From Pseudomonas sp. 102515 (GTDB taxonomy: Bacteria > Pseudomonadota > Gammaproteobacteria > Pseudomonadales > Pseudomonadaceae), in the NCBI RefSeq assembly GCF_031085165.1, contig NZ_JAVHTY010000001.1, positions 310,001-374,000 of the forward strand: 64,000 nt of DNA, in the 5' to 3' direction. Made by a program: the position numbers and the translations under genes. The notes under the pieces are model-generated. The model ran no database searches and was not told where the DNA came from. It worked only from the letters and a program-made list of their open reading frames with translations. How positions within the stretch are numbered: position 1 is the stretch's first letter; each line of letters opens with the position of its first letter. Shown piece by piece: positions 1-9,634 of the stretch.

Positions 1-215
1 CCCCGACCAATCGCAGTGCCGCGCTGGGCGCCTACTCGCTGTGCCTGGATCTGGCCCTGGGGATCACCGGCCCGCTCGCCGGGCTGATCGCCAATGGCTT
101 CGGCTTCAGCGCCATCTTCCTCTTCGCCGGCCTCATGGCCCTGATGGGGCTTGGCCTGAGCGCCCTCCTCTATCATCGAGCGCTTCGCGAGAGCCAAGAC
201 GCAGTCAAGACCTGA
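1..215 (+). CDS. MFS transporter, C-terminal fragment
   Basis: Only the last 70 residues are in the window, read from base 3 to the TGA at 213-215. They form two hydrophobic helices with small residues and a short basic tail after the last helix (YHRALRESQ), the usual end of a 12-helix major facilitator permease. The substrate cannot be judged from this piece, and the family call rests on the 'LGAYS...GITGPLAG' pattern typical of helices 10-12. No terminator-like hairpin is visible before the convergent small gene that ends at 265. Confidence 0.6.
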   Translation, partial: PTNRSAALGAYSLCLDLALGITGPLAGLIANGFGFSAIFLFAGLMALMGLGLSALLYHRALRESQDAVKT

Positions 216-264
216 GTAGCCGCCCTGGTCGAGTACAGTATCCTGGAGCCCTTGTTCGCGACCT

Positions 265-459
265 TTACAGCGGACCAGGATCTGGAATCGGTGCCGGTGG
301 TTTGGCCGGCTCGGTTAGATTCTCGACCACCTCGTCGGGGATCTCGGTGTCGATCTCTTCATCGGCCATGTCGGAGTCGTTGAGCGGTGCCTGATCGCCG
401 CCCAGCCAAATAGCCAGCGGGGAGGTAGTGTCGGGCGCGGGAGAAAGAGAAAGGATCAT
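265..459 (-). CDS. Small acidic hypothetical protein (64 aa)
   Basis: This short gene is convergent with the MFS gene. I chose the ATG at 457-459 because AGGAG lies 7 nt upstream (CACAGGAGCCACGGC before ATG). A longer in-frame start at 588 has no ribosome binding site. The product begins with a short hydrophobic stretch (MILSLSPAP), continues with an acidic segment rich in Asp and Glu (ADEEIDTEIPDEVVEN) and ends with Pro repeats. No domain is recognised. It may be a lineage-specific Pseudomonas protein, and expression is unproven. Confidence 0.45.
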   Translation of the reverse strand: MILSLSPAPDTTSPLAIWLGGDQAPLNDSDMADEEIDTEIPDEVVENLTEPAKPPAPIPDPGPL

Positions 460-699
460 GCCGTGGCTCCTGTGCCGTTCGGTCTCAAGCTTTAGTAGGT
501 CGACGGCGCCAGATGTTTCACCTGGGCGCCTACCACACGTCGCCCAATCCGCAAGTGGCGTCAGCCCCTTGCCAGAGGCTTTGCGCAAATGCGCCGTCCG
601 GGTTAGTCAGTCGCACCCCGGGTGATCGAACGTCTTTTCGGGCTATTGGCCTACGGCTGACTAGACTTCAAAGATCCTCTCATCCCGGATTGCCTGCCC

Positions 700-1116
700 A
701 TGGATACGCTGACCCGCTCTGCCAGCACCTCGAATCTGCTTGCGGTCGTTTCCGAAGACGAGCTGCTGCTGCAGGCCTTGGTGCGCGAGGTTCTCAAGCA
801 GGAGGGCTTCCATGTGGAAACCTTCGGCACGGCCGACGCCGCCCTGCAGTTTCTGGAGCTGCACTGGCAGCAGGTGAACGTCGTGGTGTCGAACGTGCGG
901 ATGCCCGGCGTGATCGATGGCGTTCAACTGGCCAGGATCGTCAGCGAACGCTGGCCCGCGGTCCCCTTCGTACTGATGTCCGGCTACGCCGGCTTGAGAA
1001 ATGACATTCCGTCCGGGGTACCCTTCTTGCACAAGCCGTGGACGCTGGATCAACTGACCGAAGCCGTCTGGAAGGTGGTACCCCGCCCTGGCTCCCCCGA
1101 CCCGGCCGCCAGTTAG
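700..1116 (+). CDS. Stand-alone receiver-domain protein with Asn at the phosphoacceptor site
   Basis: The 138-residue protein is one CheY-like receiver domain with no output domain. The acidic pair is present (SEDE, residues 18-21), as are the switch Ser in LMSGYAG (about 94) and the conserved Lys in FLHKPW (112). The residue that should be the phosphorylated Asp is Asn65 (VVVSNVRMPG; codon AAC at 892-894). It is therefore probably a pseudo-receiver that does not take a phosphoryl group in the normal way. The upstream sequence has only a weak ribosome binding site. There is no kinase next door, so its partner is unknown. Confidence 0.85.
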   Translation: MDTLTRSASTSNLLAVVSEDELLLQALVREVLKQEGFHVETFGTADAALQFLELHWQQVNVVVSNVRMPGVIDGVQLARIVSERWPAVPFVLMSGYAGLRNDIPSGVPFLHKPWTLDQLTEAVWKVVPRPGSPDPAAS

Positions 1117-1356
1117 TCCAGCGACACCCACCCGCCGCTTGCCCCGTACAAACGACCTCGCAGCTATGCCACAATAGGCGGCATGTCGGGCGCCGCCCGC
1201 CTTTACCGCAGCCCAGCCAGGCCGCCGCGTACCGTCGCTGCCCATCGACCCTGCCCGCTGGATCTCTGCCCATCCGATCGGAACGTCCTGTCCAAGCCGC
1301 CTGCCGGTCCGGACAGCGGCCGAGCTCCGGTCTGAAACCCCTTACAGGTAAACCCC

Positions 1357-2946
1357 TTGATCTCCACCGCTAACATCACCATGCAGTTTGGCGCCAAGCC
1401 GCTGTTCGAAAACGTGTCCGTCAAATTCGGCAACGGCCATCGCTACGGCCTGATCGGCGCCAATGGCTGCGGCAAGTCCACCTTCATGAAGATCCTCGGG
1501 GGCGATCTGGAACCCACCGGCGGCCAGGTGATGCTCGAACCCAACGTGCGCCTGGGCAAGCTGCGCCAGGACCAGTTCGCCTATGAAGACTGCACGGTCA
1601 TCGATACCGTGATCATGGGCCACGCCGAGCTGGCCAAGGTCAAGGCCGAGCGTGACCGTATCTACTCCCTGCCGGAAATGAGCGAAGACGACGGCATGGC
1701 CGTGGCCGAACTGGAGGTGCAATTCGCCGAATACGACGGCTACACCGCCGAAGCGCGGGCGGGCGAGCTGCTGCTCGGCCTGGGCATCCCCCAGGACCAG
1801 CACTTCGGCCCCATGAGCGCCGTCGCTCCCGGCTGGAAGCTGCGGGTGCTGCTGGCCCAGGCACTGTTCTCCGATCCGGAACTGCTGCTGCTCGACGAAC
1901 CCACCAACCACCTGGACATCAACACCATCCGCTGGCTGGAAGGCGTCCTGGTCGCGCGCAACAGCACCATGATCATCATCTCCCACGATCGCCACTTCCT
2001 GAACAGCGTCTGCACCCACATGGCCGACCTGGATTACGGCGAGCTGCGCCTGTTCCCCGGCAACTACGACGAGTACATGACCGCCGCCACCCAGGCCCGT
2101 GAGCGCCTGCTGTCGGACAACGCCAAGAAGAAGGCCCAGATCGCCGAACTGCAGCAATTCGTCAGCCGCTTCTCGGCCAACGCCTCCAAGGCCAAGCAGG
2201 CCACCAGCCGGGCGCGCCAGATCGACAAGATCCAGCTGGACGAGGTCAAGCCGTCCAGCCGCGTCAGCCCCTTCATCCGCTTCGAGCAGCACAAGAAGCT
2301 GCACCGCCAGGCGGTGACGCTGGAAAACGTCACCCAGGGCTTCGACGGTACCCCGCTGTTCAAGCGCCTGGGCCTGCAGATCGAAGCCGGCGAGCGGGTC
2401 GCCATCATCGGCCCCAACGGCATCGGCAAGACCACCCTGCTGCGCACCCTGGTGGGCGAGATGCGCCCCCAGAGCGGTGAAGTGAAGTGGACCGACAGCG
2501 CCGACGTGGGCTACTTCGCTCAGGACCATGCCGAGGACTTCGCCGACGATGCCACTCTGTTCGAGTGGATGGGCCAATGGACGCAGGGCGGCGAGCAGAT
2601 GGTACGCGGTACCCTGGGTCGCATGCTGTTCTCCAGCGACGACATCCAGAAGTCGGTCAAGGTCATCTCCGGTGGCGAGCAAGGCCGCATGCTGTTCGGC
2701 AAGCTGATCCTGAAGAAGCCCAACGTGCTGGTGATGGACGAGCCCACCAACCACCTGGACATGGAATCCATCGAGGCGCTGAACCTGGCGCTGGAAAACT
2801 ATCCGGGCACCCTGATCTTCGTCAGCCACGACCGCGAATTCGTCTCTTCGCTGGCGACCCGCATCCTCGACATGAGCGAGACCGGCGTGGTCGATTTCAG
2901 CGGCAGCTACGACGACTACCTGCGCAGCCAAGGCATCAACGGCTGA
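1357..2946 (+). CDS. ybiT: ABC-F family ATPase, YbiT type
   Basis: The 529-residue protein has two ABC ATPase domains and no membrane segment, as in ABC-F translation factors that act on the ribosome. Walker A motifs are GANGCGKST (about 35-43) and GPNGIGKTT (second half). Both halves carry [11 protein letters not shown] or [10 protein letters not shown] Walker B motifs. The first signature is VAPGWKLR in place of LSGGQ and the second is ISGGEQGR, a pattern matching E. coli YbiT. The Lys/Ala-rich linker around residues 240-290 is the P-site tRNA-interaction motif. The start is TTG (1357), which keeps the conserved [13 protein letters not shown]-terminus; the first ATG (1381) would remove it. 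Confidence 0.93.
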   Translation: MISTANITMQFGAKPLFENVSVKFGNGHRYGLIGANGCGKSTFMKILGGDLEPTGGQVMLEPNVRLGKLRQDQFAYEDCTVIDTVIMGHAELAKVKAERDRIYSLPEMSEDDGMAVAELEVQFAEYDGYTAEARAGELLLGLGIPQDQHFGPMSAVAPGWKLRVLLAQALFSDPELLLLDEPTNHLDINTIRWLEGVLVARNSTMIIISHDRHFLNSVCTHMADLDYGELRLFPGNYDEYMTAATQARERLLSDNAKKKAQIAELQQFVSRFSANASKAKQATSRARQIDKIQLDEVKPSSRVSPFIRFEQHKKLHRQAVTLENVTQGFDGTPLFKRLGLQIEAGERVAIIGPNGIGKTTLLRTLVGEMRPQSGEVKWTDSADVGYFAQDHAEDFADDATLFEWMGQWTQGGEQMVRGTLGRMLFSSDDIQKSVKVISGGEQGRMLFGKLILKKPNVLVMDEPTNHLDMESIEALNLALENYPGTLIFVSHDREFVSSLATRILDMSETGVVDFSGSYDDYLRSQGING

Positions 2947-2953
2947 CCCCAGG

Positions 2954-2989
2954 GTTCGTGTAGTGAGTCGCGCGACCCACTACACGAAC
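2954..2989 (+). terminator. Strong hairpin after ybiT
   Basis: The arms GTTCGTGTAGTG (2954-2965) and CACTACACGAAC (2978-2989) pair perfectly over 12 bp, and the interior (GTCGCGCGAC) is itself palindromic. It begins 7 nt after the ybiT stop. No T-tract follows (AAAATAG), so this may be a transcript-end stabiliser or a non-classical terminator. Confidence 0.5.
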
Positions 2990-3401
2990 AAAATAGAGGG
3001 TGCCCTAAGCAGTTACCCTAGGTATCATTTCGCACCGAAACGGGTACTCGACCAGGATCGCCGCGATCATCACCTATCGTTTGCGCCGGGAGACCAGGGG
3101 TCTCCTGCCACGTCTCGTAACACGTAGCGCCCCTTCCCGGCACGCTCGACGGGCTCCCTGTCGCACCCTGATCTTCCCGCCTGGCACCGGCTTCCGCCGG
3201 TCCGCCAGGACGCTTGGCCCCCACTCAATAAATCAGAACATTGCCGGACGGCCGCTGTCGCAACTGACTGCCATGCCCTACCGGTTGCCCACCCCTGCCT
3301 GGCCGTTCGCGGCCAGCCCGGGGTTGCCCAACTCGAGGGCGGGCTCCGACGCCCGCTCTCCCTCAGGTGTAAAGCGAGACACTGTCTCAGGAGTACGATG
3401 A
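2990..3401. other. Intergenic stretch before mqo, no gene recognised
   Basis: About 410 bases hold no coding frame with a convincing start or known product. One short perfect hairpin is visible, GGAGACC/GGTCTCC with a 3-nt loop at 3089-3105. The last bases supply the mqo ribosome binding site. The long leader could carry mqo regulation, but I identify no specific operator. Confidence 0.4.
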
Positions 3402-4898
3402 ATGCACAGTGGTAACGAAGAGTCGGATTTCGTTTTCGTCGGCGCGGGAATCATGAGCGCGACCCTGGCGGTCATGCTCAAGGAACTGGAGCCCACGAGT
3501 ACCGTCGAGGTGCTCGAACTGCTCGACGTAGGCGCGGCGGAGAGTTCCAACCCCTGGAACAACGCTGGAACCGGCCATGCGGCCCTCTGCGAGTTGAACT
3601 ACACCCCGGAAAAGGCGGACGGCAGCATCGACATCACCAAGGCCCTCAGCATCAACGGCATGTTCGAGGCCTCCAGGCAATTCTGGTCCTATCTGGTGGA
3701 AGAAGGCCACTTCGGCTCGCCGCGCGCCTTCATCAGCCCGGTGCCGCACATGTCCTTCGTCCATGGTGCCAAGGACATGACCTTCCTGCGCAAGCGCTAT
3801 GAAGCCCTCAAGGACCACGCCTGCTTCGATGGCATGGAGTATTCCGAGGACCACGCCAAGCTGCGGGAGTGGATGCCCCTGGTGATGGAAGGCCGGCCGG
3901 CCACCGAAGCCGTGGCGGCGACCCATGTGGCCGGCGGTACCGACGTCAACTTCGGCGCCCTGACCATGAGCCTGCTGGGCCATCTGCAGACCCGTCCCGG
4001 CACCCAGGTCCGCTACAACCAGAAGGTGGTGGACCTGACCCGCGAAGCCGACCAGCGGTGGCGCCTGACCATCGAGGACAGCCGCTCCGGCGCTACCCGC
4101 ACGCTGATCGCCAAGTTCGTCTTTCTCGGCGCCGGTGGCGCGGCCTTGCCGTTGCTGCAGAAGTCCGGCATCCCCGAGGGCGCCGGCTACGGTGGCTTCC
4201 CGGTGAGCGGCCAATGGCTGCGCTGCGACGATCCACAGATCGTCGAACGGCACCAGGCCAAGGTCTACGGCCTGGCCGGGGTCAACTCGCCGCCGATGTC
4301 GGTGCCGCATCTGGACACCCGGGTGGTGGATGGCAAGAAGTCGCTGTTGTTCGGGCCCTTCGCCGGCTTCACCACCAAGTTCCTCAAGCGCGGCTCCTTC
4401 CTCGACCTGCCCAAGTCGATCAAGTCGGGCAACATCGGCCCCATGCTCGCCGTGGCGCGGGACAACATGCCGCTGACCCGCTACCTGGTCGGCCAGGTGT
4501 TGCAGTCCTTCGACCAGCGCGTCGAGGAACTGCGTGCCTTCTACCCAGCCGTGCGCAAGCAGGACTGGCGCCTGGAAGTGGCGGGCCAGCGGGTGCAGAT
4601 CATCAAGAAGGATCCGCAGAAAGGCGGCATCCTGCAGTTCGGCACCGAGATCGTCGCCTCCGGTGACGGCACCATCGCCGCGCTGCTGGGCGCCTCCCCG
4701 GGCGCTTCCACCTCAGTGTCCATCATGCTGACCCTGGTCGAGCGCTGCTTCCCCAGCCGCTTCCAGAGCGAAGACTGGCAGGCCAAGCTGCGTACCATGT
4801 TCCCGGCCTTCGGCCACAAGCTGGCGGAAGAACCCGAACTGCTGCGCGAAGTGCGCGAGCGCACCACCCGCGTGCTGCAGCTCGACCAGCCGGCCTGA
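3402..4898 (+). CDS. mqo: Malate:quinone oxidoreductase
   Basis: This 498-residue FAD enzyme oxidises malate to oxaloacetate and passes electrons to the quinone pool at the inner face of the cytoplasmic membrane. It bypasses or replaces NAD-dependent malate dehydrogenase in Pseudomonas. The N-terminus carries the Rossmann FAD motif ([12 protein letters not shown], about 12-23), followed by the family signature around [22 protein letters not shown] (about 49-70). The C-terminal region has GASPGASTS, also typical. Length matches the family. AGGAG lies 8 nt before the ATG at 3402. The gene is monocistronic, with a strong hairpin directly after it. Confidence 0.96.
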   Translation: MHSGNEESDFVFVGAGIMSATLAVMLKELEPTSTVEVLELLDVGAAESSNPWNNAGTGHAALCELNYTPEKADGSIDITKALSINGMFEASRQFWSYLVEEGHFGSPRAFISPVPHMSFVHGAKDMTFLRKRYEALKDHACFDGMEYSEDHAKLREWMPLVMEGRPATEAVAATHVAGGTDVNFGALTMSLLGHLQTRPGTQVRYNQKVVDLTREADQRWRLTIEDSRSGATRTLIAKFVFLGAGGAALPLLQKSGIPEGAGYGGFPVSGQWLRCDDPQIVERHQAKVYGLAGVNSPPMSVPHLDTRVVDGKKSLLFGPFAGFTTKFLKRGSFLDLPKSIKSGNIGPMLAVARDNMPLTRYLVGQVLQSFDQRVEELRAFYPAVRKQDWRLEVAGQRVQIIKKDPQKGGILQFGTEIVASGDGTIAALLGASPGASTSVSIMLTLVERCFPSRFQSEDWQAKLRTMFPAFGHKLAEEPELLREVRERTTRVLQLDQPA

Positions 4899-4904
4899 TG
4901 CGAC

Positions 4905-4936
4905 AGACGTCGGACCGGTCACCCGGTCCGACGTCT
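4905..4936 (+). terminator. mqo terminator hairpin
   Basis: A perfect 14-bp stem, AGACGTCGGACCGG (4905-4918) with CCGGTCCGACGTCT (4923-4936), closes a 4-nt loop 6 nt after the mqo stop codon. Only a short T-containing stretch (CCTT) follows. Confidence 0.7.
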
Positions 4937-4983
4937 CCTTCCCTGCAAACCTGCTCCGGACTCCCGACCTCGTCCAAACAGCA

Positions 4984-5003
4984 CCCTCTCCCCTGGGAGA
5001 GGG
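4984..5003. repeat. REP-like palindrome between convergent genes
   Basis: CCCTCTCCC and GGGAGAGGG pair over 9 bp with a 2-base centre and are followed by GCTGGGGTGAGGG. This arrangement is common in dispersed extragenic palindromes of Pseudomonas and relatives. It sits between mqo and the ggt stop and may help terminate either gene. Confidence 0.5.
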
Positions 5004-5038
5004 CTGGGGTGAGGGACGTTCTACCCCTAGGCTTCCGC

Positions 5039-6832
5039 CTAATCCCCTAGTGCCGCCCCCTCCCGCCGCGGATCGGCACCCCCCTGCCAGCCTGAGCCCA
5101 CCCGGCGAATGACCTGGATGCCACTGGTCATCTCGTCCTCGCGCACCTGATGCCCACGCTGCTCCAGTGCCTGGCGCAAGGCGGATGTGGTCTCGCCGCG
5201 CTCCAGCTCGGTGGGGCCATTGCGGCTGCCGAAATTCGGCAGTCCCGCCGCCGCTTGGGGATCCAGCTGCCAGTCCAGCAAGCCGACCAGGGTCTTGACC
5301 ACATAGCCGGCGATCTGCGAACCGCCCGGCGAGCCCAGGGCGGCCAGCAGCTCACCGCTCTGGCGGTCGAACACCAGGGTCGGCGACATGGTCGAGCGCG
5401 GCCGCTTGCCCGGCTCCACGCGATTGGCCACCGGCAGGCCCTTCTCCCGCGGCACGAAGGAAAAGTCCGTCAGCTGATTGTTGAGCATGAAGCCCTTCAC
5501 CATCAGATGGGAGCCGAAGTAGCTCTCCACCGTGGTGGTCATGGACAGGGCGCCGCCCCAGGCATCCGCCGCCACGACCTGGGATGTGGAGATGCGCAGC
5601 GGCGAGCGATCCGGCGCCCAGGCCAGGGTCGGTCCGGGTGGAACACCAGGCGCGGCCTTGCCCAGGCTGCGCTCACCGACCTGCTGGGCACGACTGGCCA
5701 GATAGCCTGGATCAAGCAGGCCTTTGACGTTGACCGGCACCCGCTCCGGATCGGCCACGTACTGGGCGCGATCGGCGTAGGCCAGGCGTTCGGCTTCGGT
5801 GATCAGATGCACGGCTTCGGGACGCGGCTCCTGGCCCGCTGGCAGCGCGGTCGGCACCGGCCGCAGTGGCGCCAGGGCCCAGGTCGGATCACGGGCCTCC
5901 AGGGCCTGGAGGATGCCCAGGGTCTGGGCCACGGTGATACCGCCGGCGGGCGGTGGCATGCCGCACACGCGCCAGCGCTGGTAGTCGGTGCACAGCGGCG
6001 TACGGGTCCTGGCGCGATAGCCGGCCAGATCCTGGAGACTCAGGCTGCCGGGATTGGGACTTTGCTGCACGGCCGCGGTAATGGCCTGGGCCAGGTCGCC
6101 GCGATAGAGCGCTCCGGCGCCTTCCCGCGCGATCAGCGCCAGGGTGGCGGCCAACTCGGGATTGCGCAGCCGGATGCCTACCGGCTTCACCTGACCCCGG
6201 TCATCCAGGTACAGCGCGGCCAGGCCGGGCGACCGCTTGAGGAAGGGATCCTGGAGCAGTTGGTTGTGCAGCCGTGGCGACAGCGGGAAGCCCTCGCGGG
6301 CCAGGCGGATCGCCGGCTCGAACAATACCTGCCAGGCCAGCTTGCCGTGGTCGCGATGCGCCAACTCCAGCGCGCGCAATACCCCGGGCACCCCGACCGA
6401 CCGACCGCCGATACGCGCCTCCTCGAAGGCCATGGGGCTGCCGTCCGGATGCAGGAAAAGCCTTTCCGTAGCGCCCGCCGGCGCGGTCTCGCGACCATCG
6501 TAGGCCTGGACCTTGCGCCCGTCCCAGTAGAGCAGGAAGGCGCCGCCGCCGATCCCCGAGGATTGCGGCTCGACCAGGGTCAGGACCGCCTGCATGGCGA
6601 TGGCGGCGTCGATGGCCGAGCCACCCCGGCGCAGGATCTCCCGTCCTGCCTCGGCAGCCAGGGGGTTGGCCGCCGCCGCCATCTGCCGGGTGGCTTCGCT
6701 GGCCGCCAGCCCGGGGCGATAGCCGGAACCGGCCTCGGGGGCCGTGGGCGAGGAGGTCTCGCGACTCTGGCTACAGGCGGCCAGGGTCAGGGACAAGAGC
6801 AGGGGCGTGAGGATCGACAGAGGGGTTCGCAA
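5039..6832 (-). CDS. ggt: Gamma-glutamyltransferase, lipoprotein type
   Basis: The enzyme transfers or hydrolyses the gamma-glutamyl group of glutathione and related peptides, normally in the periplasm. I place the start at TTG 6832, 8 nt after AGGAG. This gives a clean lipoprotein signal ending in LAAC (Cys20), with Ser at +2 favouring the outer membrane. The ATG at 6871 lacks a ribosome binding site and adds 13 polar residues before the signal. Family motifs include GGSAIDAAIA, EPQSSGIGGGAF, MPPPAGG and MLNNQLTDFS. The N-terminal nucleophile of the mature small subunit should fall in STSQ (about 415-418), which makes it Ser where E. coli has Thr. The product is 597 aa. Confidence 0.9.
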   Translation of the reverse strand: MRTPLSILTPLLLSLTLAACSQSRETSSPTAPEAGSGYRPGLAASEATRQMAAAANPLAAEAGREILRRGGSAIDAAIAMQAVLTLVEPQSSGIGGGAFLLYWDGRKVQAYDGRETAPAGATERLFLHPDGSPMAFEEARIGGRSVGVPGVLRALELAHRDHGKLAWQVLFEPAIRLAREGFPLSPRLHNQLLQDPFLKRSPGLAALYLDDRGQVKPVGIRLRNPELAATLALIAREGAGALYRGDLAQAITAAVQQSPNPGSLSLQDLAGYRARTRTPLCTDYQRWRVCGMPPPAGGITVAQTLGILQALEARDPTWALAPLRPVPTALPAGQEPRPEAVHLITEAERLAYADRAQYVADPERVPVNVKGLLDPGYLASRAQQVGERSLGKAAPGVPPGPTLAWAPDRSPLRISTSQVVAADAWGGALSMTTTVESYFGSHLMVKGFMLNNQLTDFSFVPREKGLPVANRVEPGKRPRSTMSPTLVFDRQSGELLAALGSPGGSQIAGYVVKTLVGLLDWQLDPQAAAGLPNFGSRNGPTELERGETTSALRQALEQRGHQVREDEMTSGIQVIRRVGSGWQGGADPRREGAALGD

Positions 6833-6910
6833 CGTGGGGCTCCTGGGCAACGGGCGGCATTCGCCCGCCAAGCCTAGCCCATCACCCGCACCGATGCCGC
6901 CTGGCTGATC

Positions 6911-7411
6911 TCAGAGCGGCAGGTGACGGTGCAGGAAGCCGCCGCAGAGCACATCCAGCCAGAGCAGCTGGTGCAGGGCGACGATGGCGAATAACACCAG
7001 CCGAAAGCTCAGCTTGACCGTCTTGTGGCGGAATCGCTGCTGGGCAATCAGGGCGCCCGGCCAGCCGCCGAGCAATTCGCCCAGGTGCAGCATCCGCTCC
7101 GGCACGCGCCAGCCCTTGTCACGGGCGCGCTGCTTGTCGTGCTTGTAGAGCAGATAGGTGGCTACGCTGGCCAGCAGGTAGAGCGGCACTGGCCAGAGCA
7201 CCCCGCGCCCGAAGGCCAGCGACAGCATACCCACCAGGGGCAGGAGGAAGACCGCGACCTGCAGCAGTGCCAGCATGTCCTGGCGGGCGATGGCGGCGCG
7301 CTGCTGGTAGGGCGTCAGCGGCCCCGCCCGCTTGGCAGCCTTGGGGGAAGCGTTCTGCGTAGACGCACGAGCCGGCTTGCGCCGGCTCTGCTGTTCCTGC
7401 TCGGGTTTCAC
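6911..7411 (-). CDS. DUF1294 membrane protein coupled to uppP
   Basis: The 166-residue product begins with a basic, low-complexity tail (residues 1-35). Two hydrophobic segments follow (about 48-90), then the DUF1294 signature: [28 protein letters not shown] and QRFRHKT, and a last membrane helix. Many family members carry an N-terminal cold-shock domain, and this one does not. I chose the GTG at 7409-7411 because it overlaps the uppP stop as GTGA, which indicates translational coupling. Longer upstream frames would run antisense-free into uppP without a ribosome binding site. The biochemical function of the family is unknown. Confidence 0.75.
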   Translation of the reverse strand: MKPEQEQQSRRKPARASTQNASPKAAKRAGPLTPYQQRAAIARQDMLALLQVAVFLLPLVGMLSLAFGRGVLWPVPLYLLASVATYLLYKHDKQRARDKGWRVPERMLHLGELLGGWPGALIAQQRFRHKTVKLSFRLVLFAIVALHQLLWLDVLCGGFLHRHLPL

Positions 7412-8244
7412 CCGGCTGCCTTGGCCGCGTGCCAGTCGATCCAGCCGAATTGCCAGGTGGCCAGGATCAGCAGTCCGAAGACGATGCGGTACCAGCCGAA
7501 GACCTCGTAGCTGTGGTTGCCGATGAACTTCAGCAAGGCTTTGACCGCCAGCATGGCGAAGATGAAGGAGGTGACGAAGCCGACCCCGAATACCAGGACA
7601 TCGCTGGCGGTGAACAGGTGACGGTACTTGTACACCGAGTAGACCGTCGCGCCGACCATGGTCGGCATGGCCAGGAAGAAGGAGAACTCGGTGGCCGCCT
7701 TGCGCGACAGGCCGAACAGCAGGCCGCCGATGATGGTGGAACCCGAGCGCGAGGTGCCCGGGATCATCGCCAGGCACTGGGCACAGCCGACCTTCAGGGC
7801 GTCATGCCAGCGCATGTCGTCCACCTCTTCCACGCGGATGCGATGGGTACGCTTTTCCGCCCAGATCATGATCACGCCACCGATCACCAGGGCGAAGGCC
7901 ACGGTGATGGGGTTGAACAGGTATTCGTGGATCAGGTCGCCGAGGATCACGCCCAGCACGGCAGCGGGCAGGAAGGCGACGATCAGGTTGCCGGTGAACC
8001 GCTGCGCATAGGACTTGCGCGGCAGGTCGGTGACGATCTCGAAGACCTTGACGCGGTATTCCCAGACCACGGCCAGGATGGCCGCCAGCTGGATGATGAT
8101 ATTGAAGGCGATGGCCCTTTCCCCCCCGAAACCGATCAGATCGGCAACGACGATCTGGTGGCCGGTGCTGGAAATGGGCAGAAACTCGGTGATGCCCTCG
8201 ACGATCCCCAGAATCAGCGCCTGCAAGGCACTCCATAGGTCCAT
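7408..8244 (-). CDS. uppP: Undecaprenyl-diphosphatase (UppP/BacA)
   Basis: This polytopic inner-membrane enzyme removes a phosphate from undecaprenyl diphosphate to recycle the lipid carrier for peptidoglycan and other envelope polymers. The two family motifs are clear: [14 protein letters not shown] near the N-terminus (about 16-29), and [14 protein letters not shown] in the middle (about 168-181). The 278-residue length from the ATG at 8244 is normal, and GGAG lies 9 nt upstream. An upstream in-frame extension to 8451 lacks membrane or family sequence. The downstream DUF1294 gene starts on its stop codon. Confidence 0.96.
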   Translation of the reverse strand: MDLWSALQALILGIVEGITEFLPISSTGHQIVVADLIGFGGERAIAFNIIIQLAAILAVVWEYRVKVFEIVTDLPRKSYAQRFTGNLIVAFLPAAVLGVILGDLIHEYLFNPITVAFALVIGGVIMIWAEKRTHRIRVEEVDDMRWHDALKVGCAQCLAMIPGTSRSGSTIIGGLLFGLSRKAATEFSFFLAMPTMVGATVYSVYKYRHLFTASDVLVFGVGFVTSFIFAMLAVKALLKFIGNHSYEVFGWYRIVFGLLILATWQFGWIDWHAAKAAG

Positions 8245-8438
8245 GGTATTACTCCATCCAAGTGAAACATTTGCAGGTAGCCGGAGCTGCAGGCTCCAGC
8301 GGCAACGGGGTTCGAACCGTGACGCTCCGCAGGGCATGGCCTTCGCGGTACCCAAGACAGCACGTGCTGAAGTCAGCGCCCGGCACCTTACCAGAGCGAG
8401 ACCGGTTGAAGAGACCGATAGACGGCCATTAGGTGCCG

Positions 8439-8444
8439 TACAAT
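8439..8444 (+). promoter_or_regulatory. Candidate -10 element for pnuC
   Basis: TACAAT lies 29 bases before the pnuC start in the 230-bp gap between the divergent uppP and pnuC genes. No good -35 hexamer stands at 16-18 bp, so this is a weak call. Confidence 0.3.
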
Positions 8445-8473
8445 GACCCATTCAATCTTTCCGGATGTGAAGC

Positions 8474-9073
8474 ATGTCGTTTCTGGAGTCCCTCACCACC
8501 CTGCTGGGCATGTCGCCCGTGGAGTTGCTGGCCGCCGTTCTCGGGGTGATCGCCGTCTGGTTGACGGTGCGCCAGAACATCTGGGCCTGGCCCATCGGCC
8601 TGGTGATGGTGGTGCTCTACGCCGGGATCTTCCTGGACGTGAAGCTCTATTCCGACATGCTGCTGCAGTGCATCTATGCGGCGCTGCAGCTATACGGCTG
8701 GTGGCAGTGGCTGAGGGGTGGCCAGCAACACCAGGGGCGGATGGTCAGTTCGCTCGCGGCGAGGCCCCTGCTGGCCGGCCTGGCCGTCGGCGCCCTGGGT
8801 AGCCTTGCCCTCGGCTATCTCATGGGCACCCATACCGACGCCGCCCTGCCCTGGCTGGATGCGGCACTCACCGGCTTCAGCCTGGTCGCGCAGTTCTGGA
8901 TGGCGCAGAAGCGCCTGCAGTGCTGGGTGCTGTGGTTCGTGCTGGACGTCATCTATGTGGGCCTCTTCTATTACAAGGGCCTCTATCCCACCGCGATCCT
9001 CTATGCGGTCTTCGTCGGCCTGGCTGCCTACGGTTGGCTCGACTGGCGCCGCGCCCTGGCGAGCGCCCGATGA
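8474..9073 (+). CDS. pnuC: Nicotinamide riboside transporter PnuC
   Basis: The 199-residue protein has about seven hydrophobic segments and the Trp-rich motifs of the PnuC/SWEET-like fold: WLTVRQNIWAWPIGLV near residues 29-44, LQLYGWWQW near 72-80 and AAYGWLDWRR at the C-terminus. PnuC moves nicotinamide riboside down its gradient, and uptake is driven by phosphorylation inside the cell. The next gene overlaps it as ATGA and encodes an ATP-binding kinase-like protein that could supply this trapping step. The pair is a compact NAD salvage unit. Confidence 0.93.
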   Translation: MSFLESLTTLLGMSPVELLAAVLGVIAVWLTVRQNIWAWPIGLVMVVLYAGIFLDVKLYSDMLLQCIYAALQLYGWWQWLRGGQQHQGRMVSSLAARPLLAGLAVGALGSLALGYLMGTHTDAALPWLDAALTGFSLVAQFWMAQKRLQCWVLWFVLDVIYVGLFYYKGLYPTAILYAVFVGLAAYGWLDWRRALASAR

Positions 9074-9597
9074 AGGTCGTGGTGCTGACCGGACCCGAGT
9101 CGAGCGGCAAATCCTGGCTGACGGCGGTTCTCGCCGAGAGATTCGGTGGTGTCCGGGTCGACGAGTACGTCCGCGAATACTGCGAGCGGCACGGGACCGA
9201 CACCAGTCTGGCGGATGTGGAGCTCATCGCCCGCGAGCAATTGCGCCGTGAAGACCAGGCGCGGGCCAGTGCGCCGGCATTGCTGCTGCTGGACACCCAC
9301 CTGCTGAGCAACCTGCTGTGGAGTCGTCTGCTGTTCGGCGCCGCGCCTGGCTGGCTGGAACCGGCGCTGCTGGCCCGCCGCTACGACCTGCACCTGCTGC
9401 TCGACCCGCGCGACGTCGCCTGGCAGGACGATGGTCAGCGCTGCCAGCCGGAGCTCACCGAGCGGCTGGCCTTCTTCGCCCGTTGCCGGGACTGGCTGCT
9501 AGCCCATGGCCAGTCGGTGCTGGAGATCGCCGGCGACTGGCCCACGCGGCAAAGGACCGCGCTGGCCACGGTGAGCCGATTGCTGCACGAGCCCTGA
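9070..9597 (+). CDS. NadR-like ATPase, probable ribosylnicotinamide kinase
   Basis: The 175-residue product starts with a P-loop (LTGPESSGKSWL, about 6-17), followed by VDEYVREYCE and LLLDTHLLSNLLWS. These match the C-terminal kinase domain of NadR, here without the adenylyltransferase and DNA-binding domains. It would phosphorylate nicotinamide riboside delivered by PnuC to NMN. The start ATG overlaps the pnuC stop (ATGA), so the two are translated together. The call depends on motif and context. It could also be annotated simply as an AAA family ATPase. Confidence 0.82.
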   Translation: MKVVVLTGPESSGKSWLTAVLAERFGGVRVDEYVREYCERHGTDTSLADVELIAREQLRREDQARASAPALLLLDTHLLSNLLWSRLLFGAAPGWLEPALLARRYDLHLLLDPRDVAWQDDGQRCQPELTERLAFFARCRDWLLAHGQSVLEIAGDWPTRQRTALATVSRLLHEP

Positions 9598-9634
9598 CCC
9601 GCCGGTAGAATGACGCCCTACACCGGAGAACGCC

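Noticed and set aside
1342-2931. 529-codon minus-strand frame opposite ybiT
   Set aside because: Antisense reading of a conserved ABC-F gene, with no recognisable motif.
5150-6877. 575-codon plus-strand frame opposite ggt
   Set aside because: Gln/Arg/His/Gly-rich antisense translation without domains. The minus-strand gamma-glutamyltransferase explains the region.
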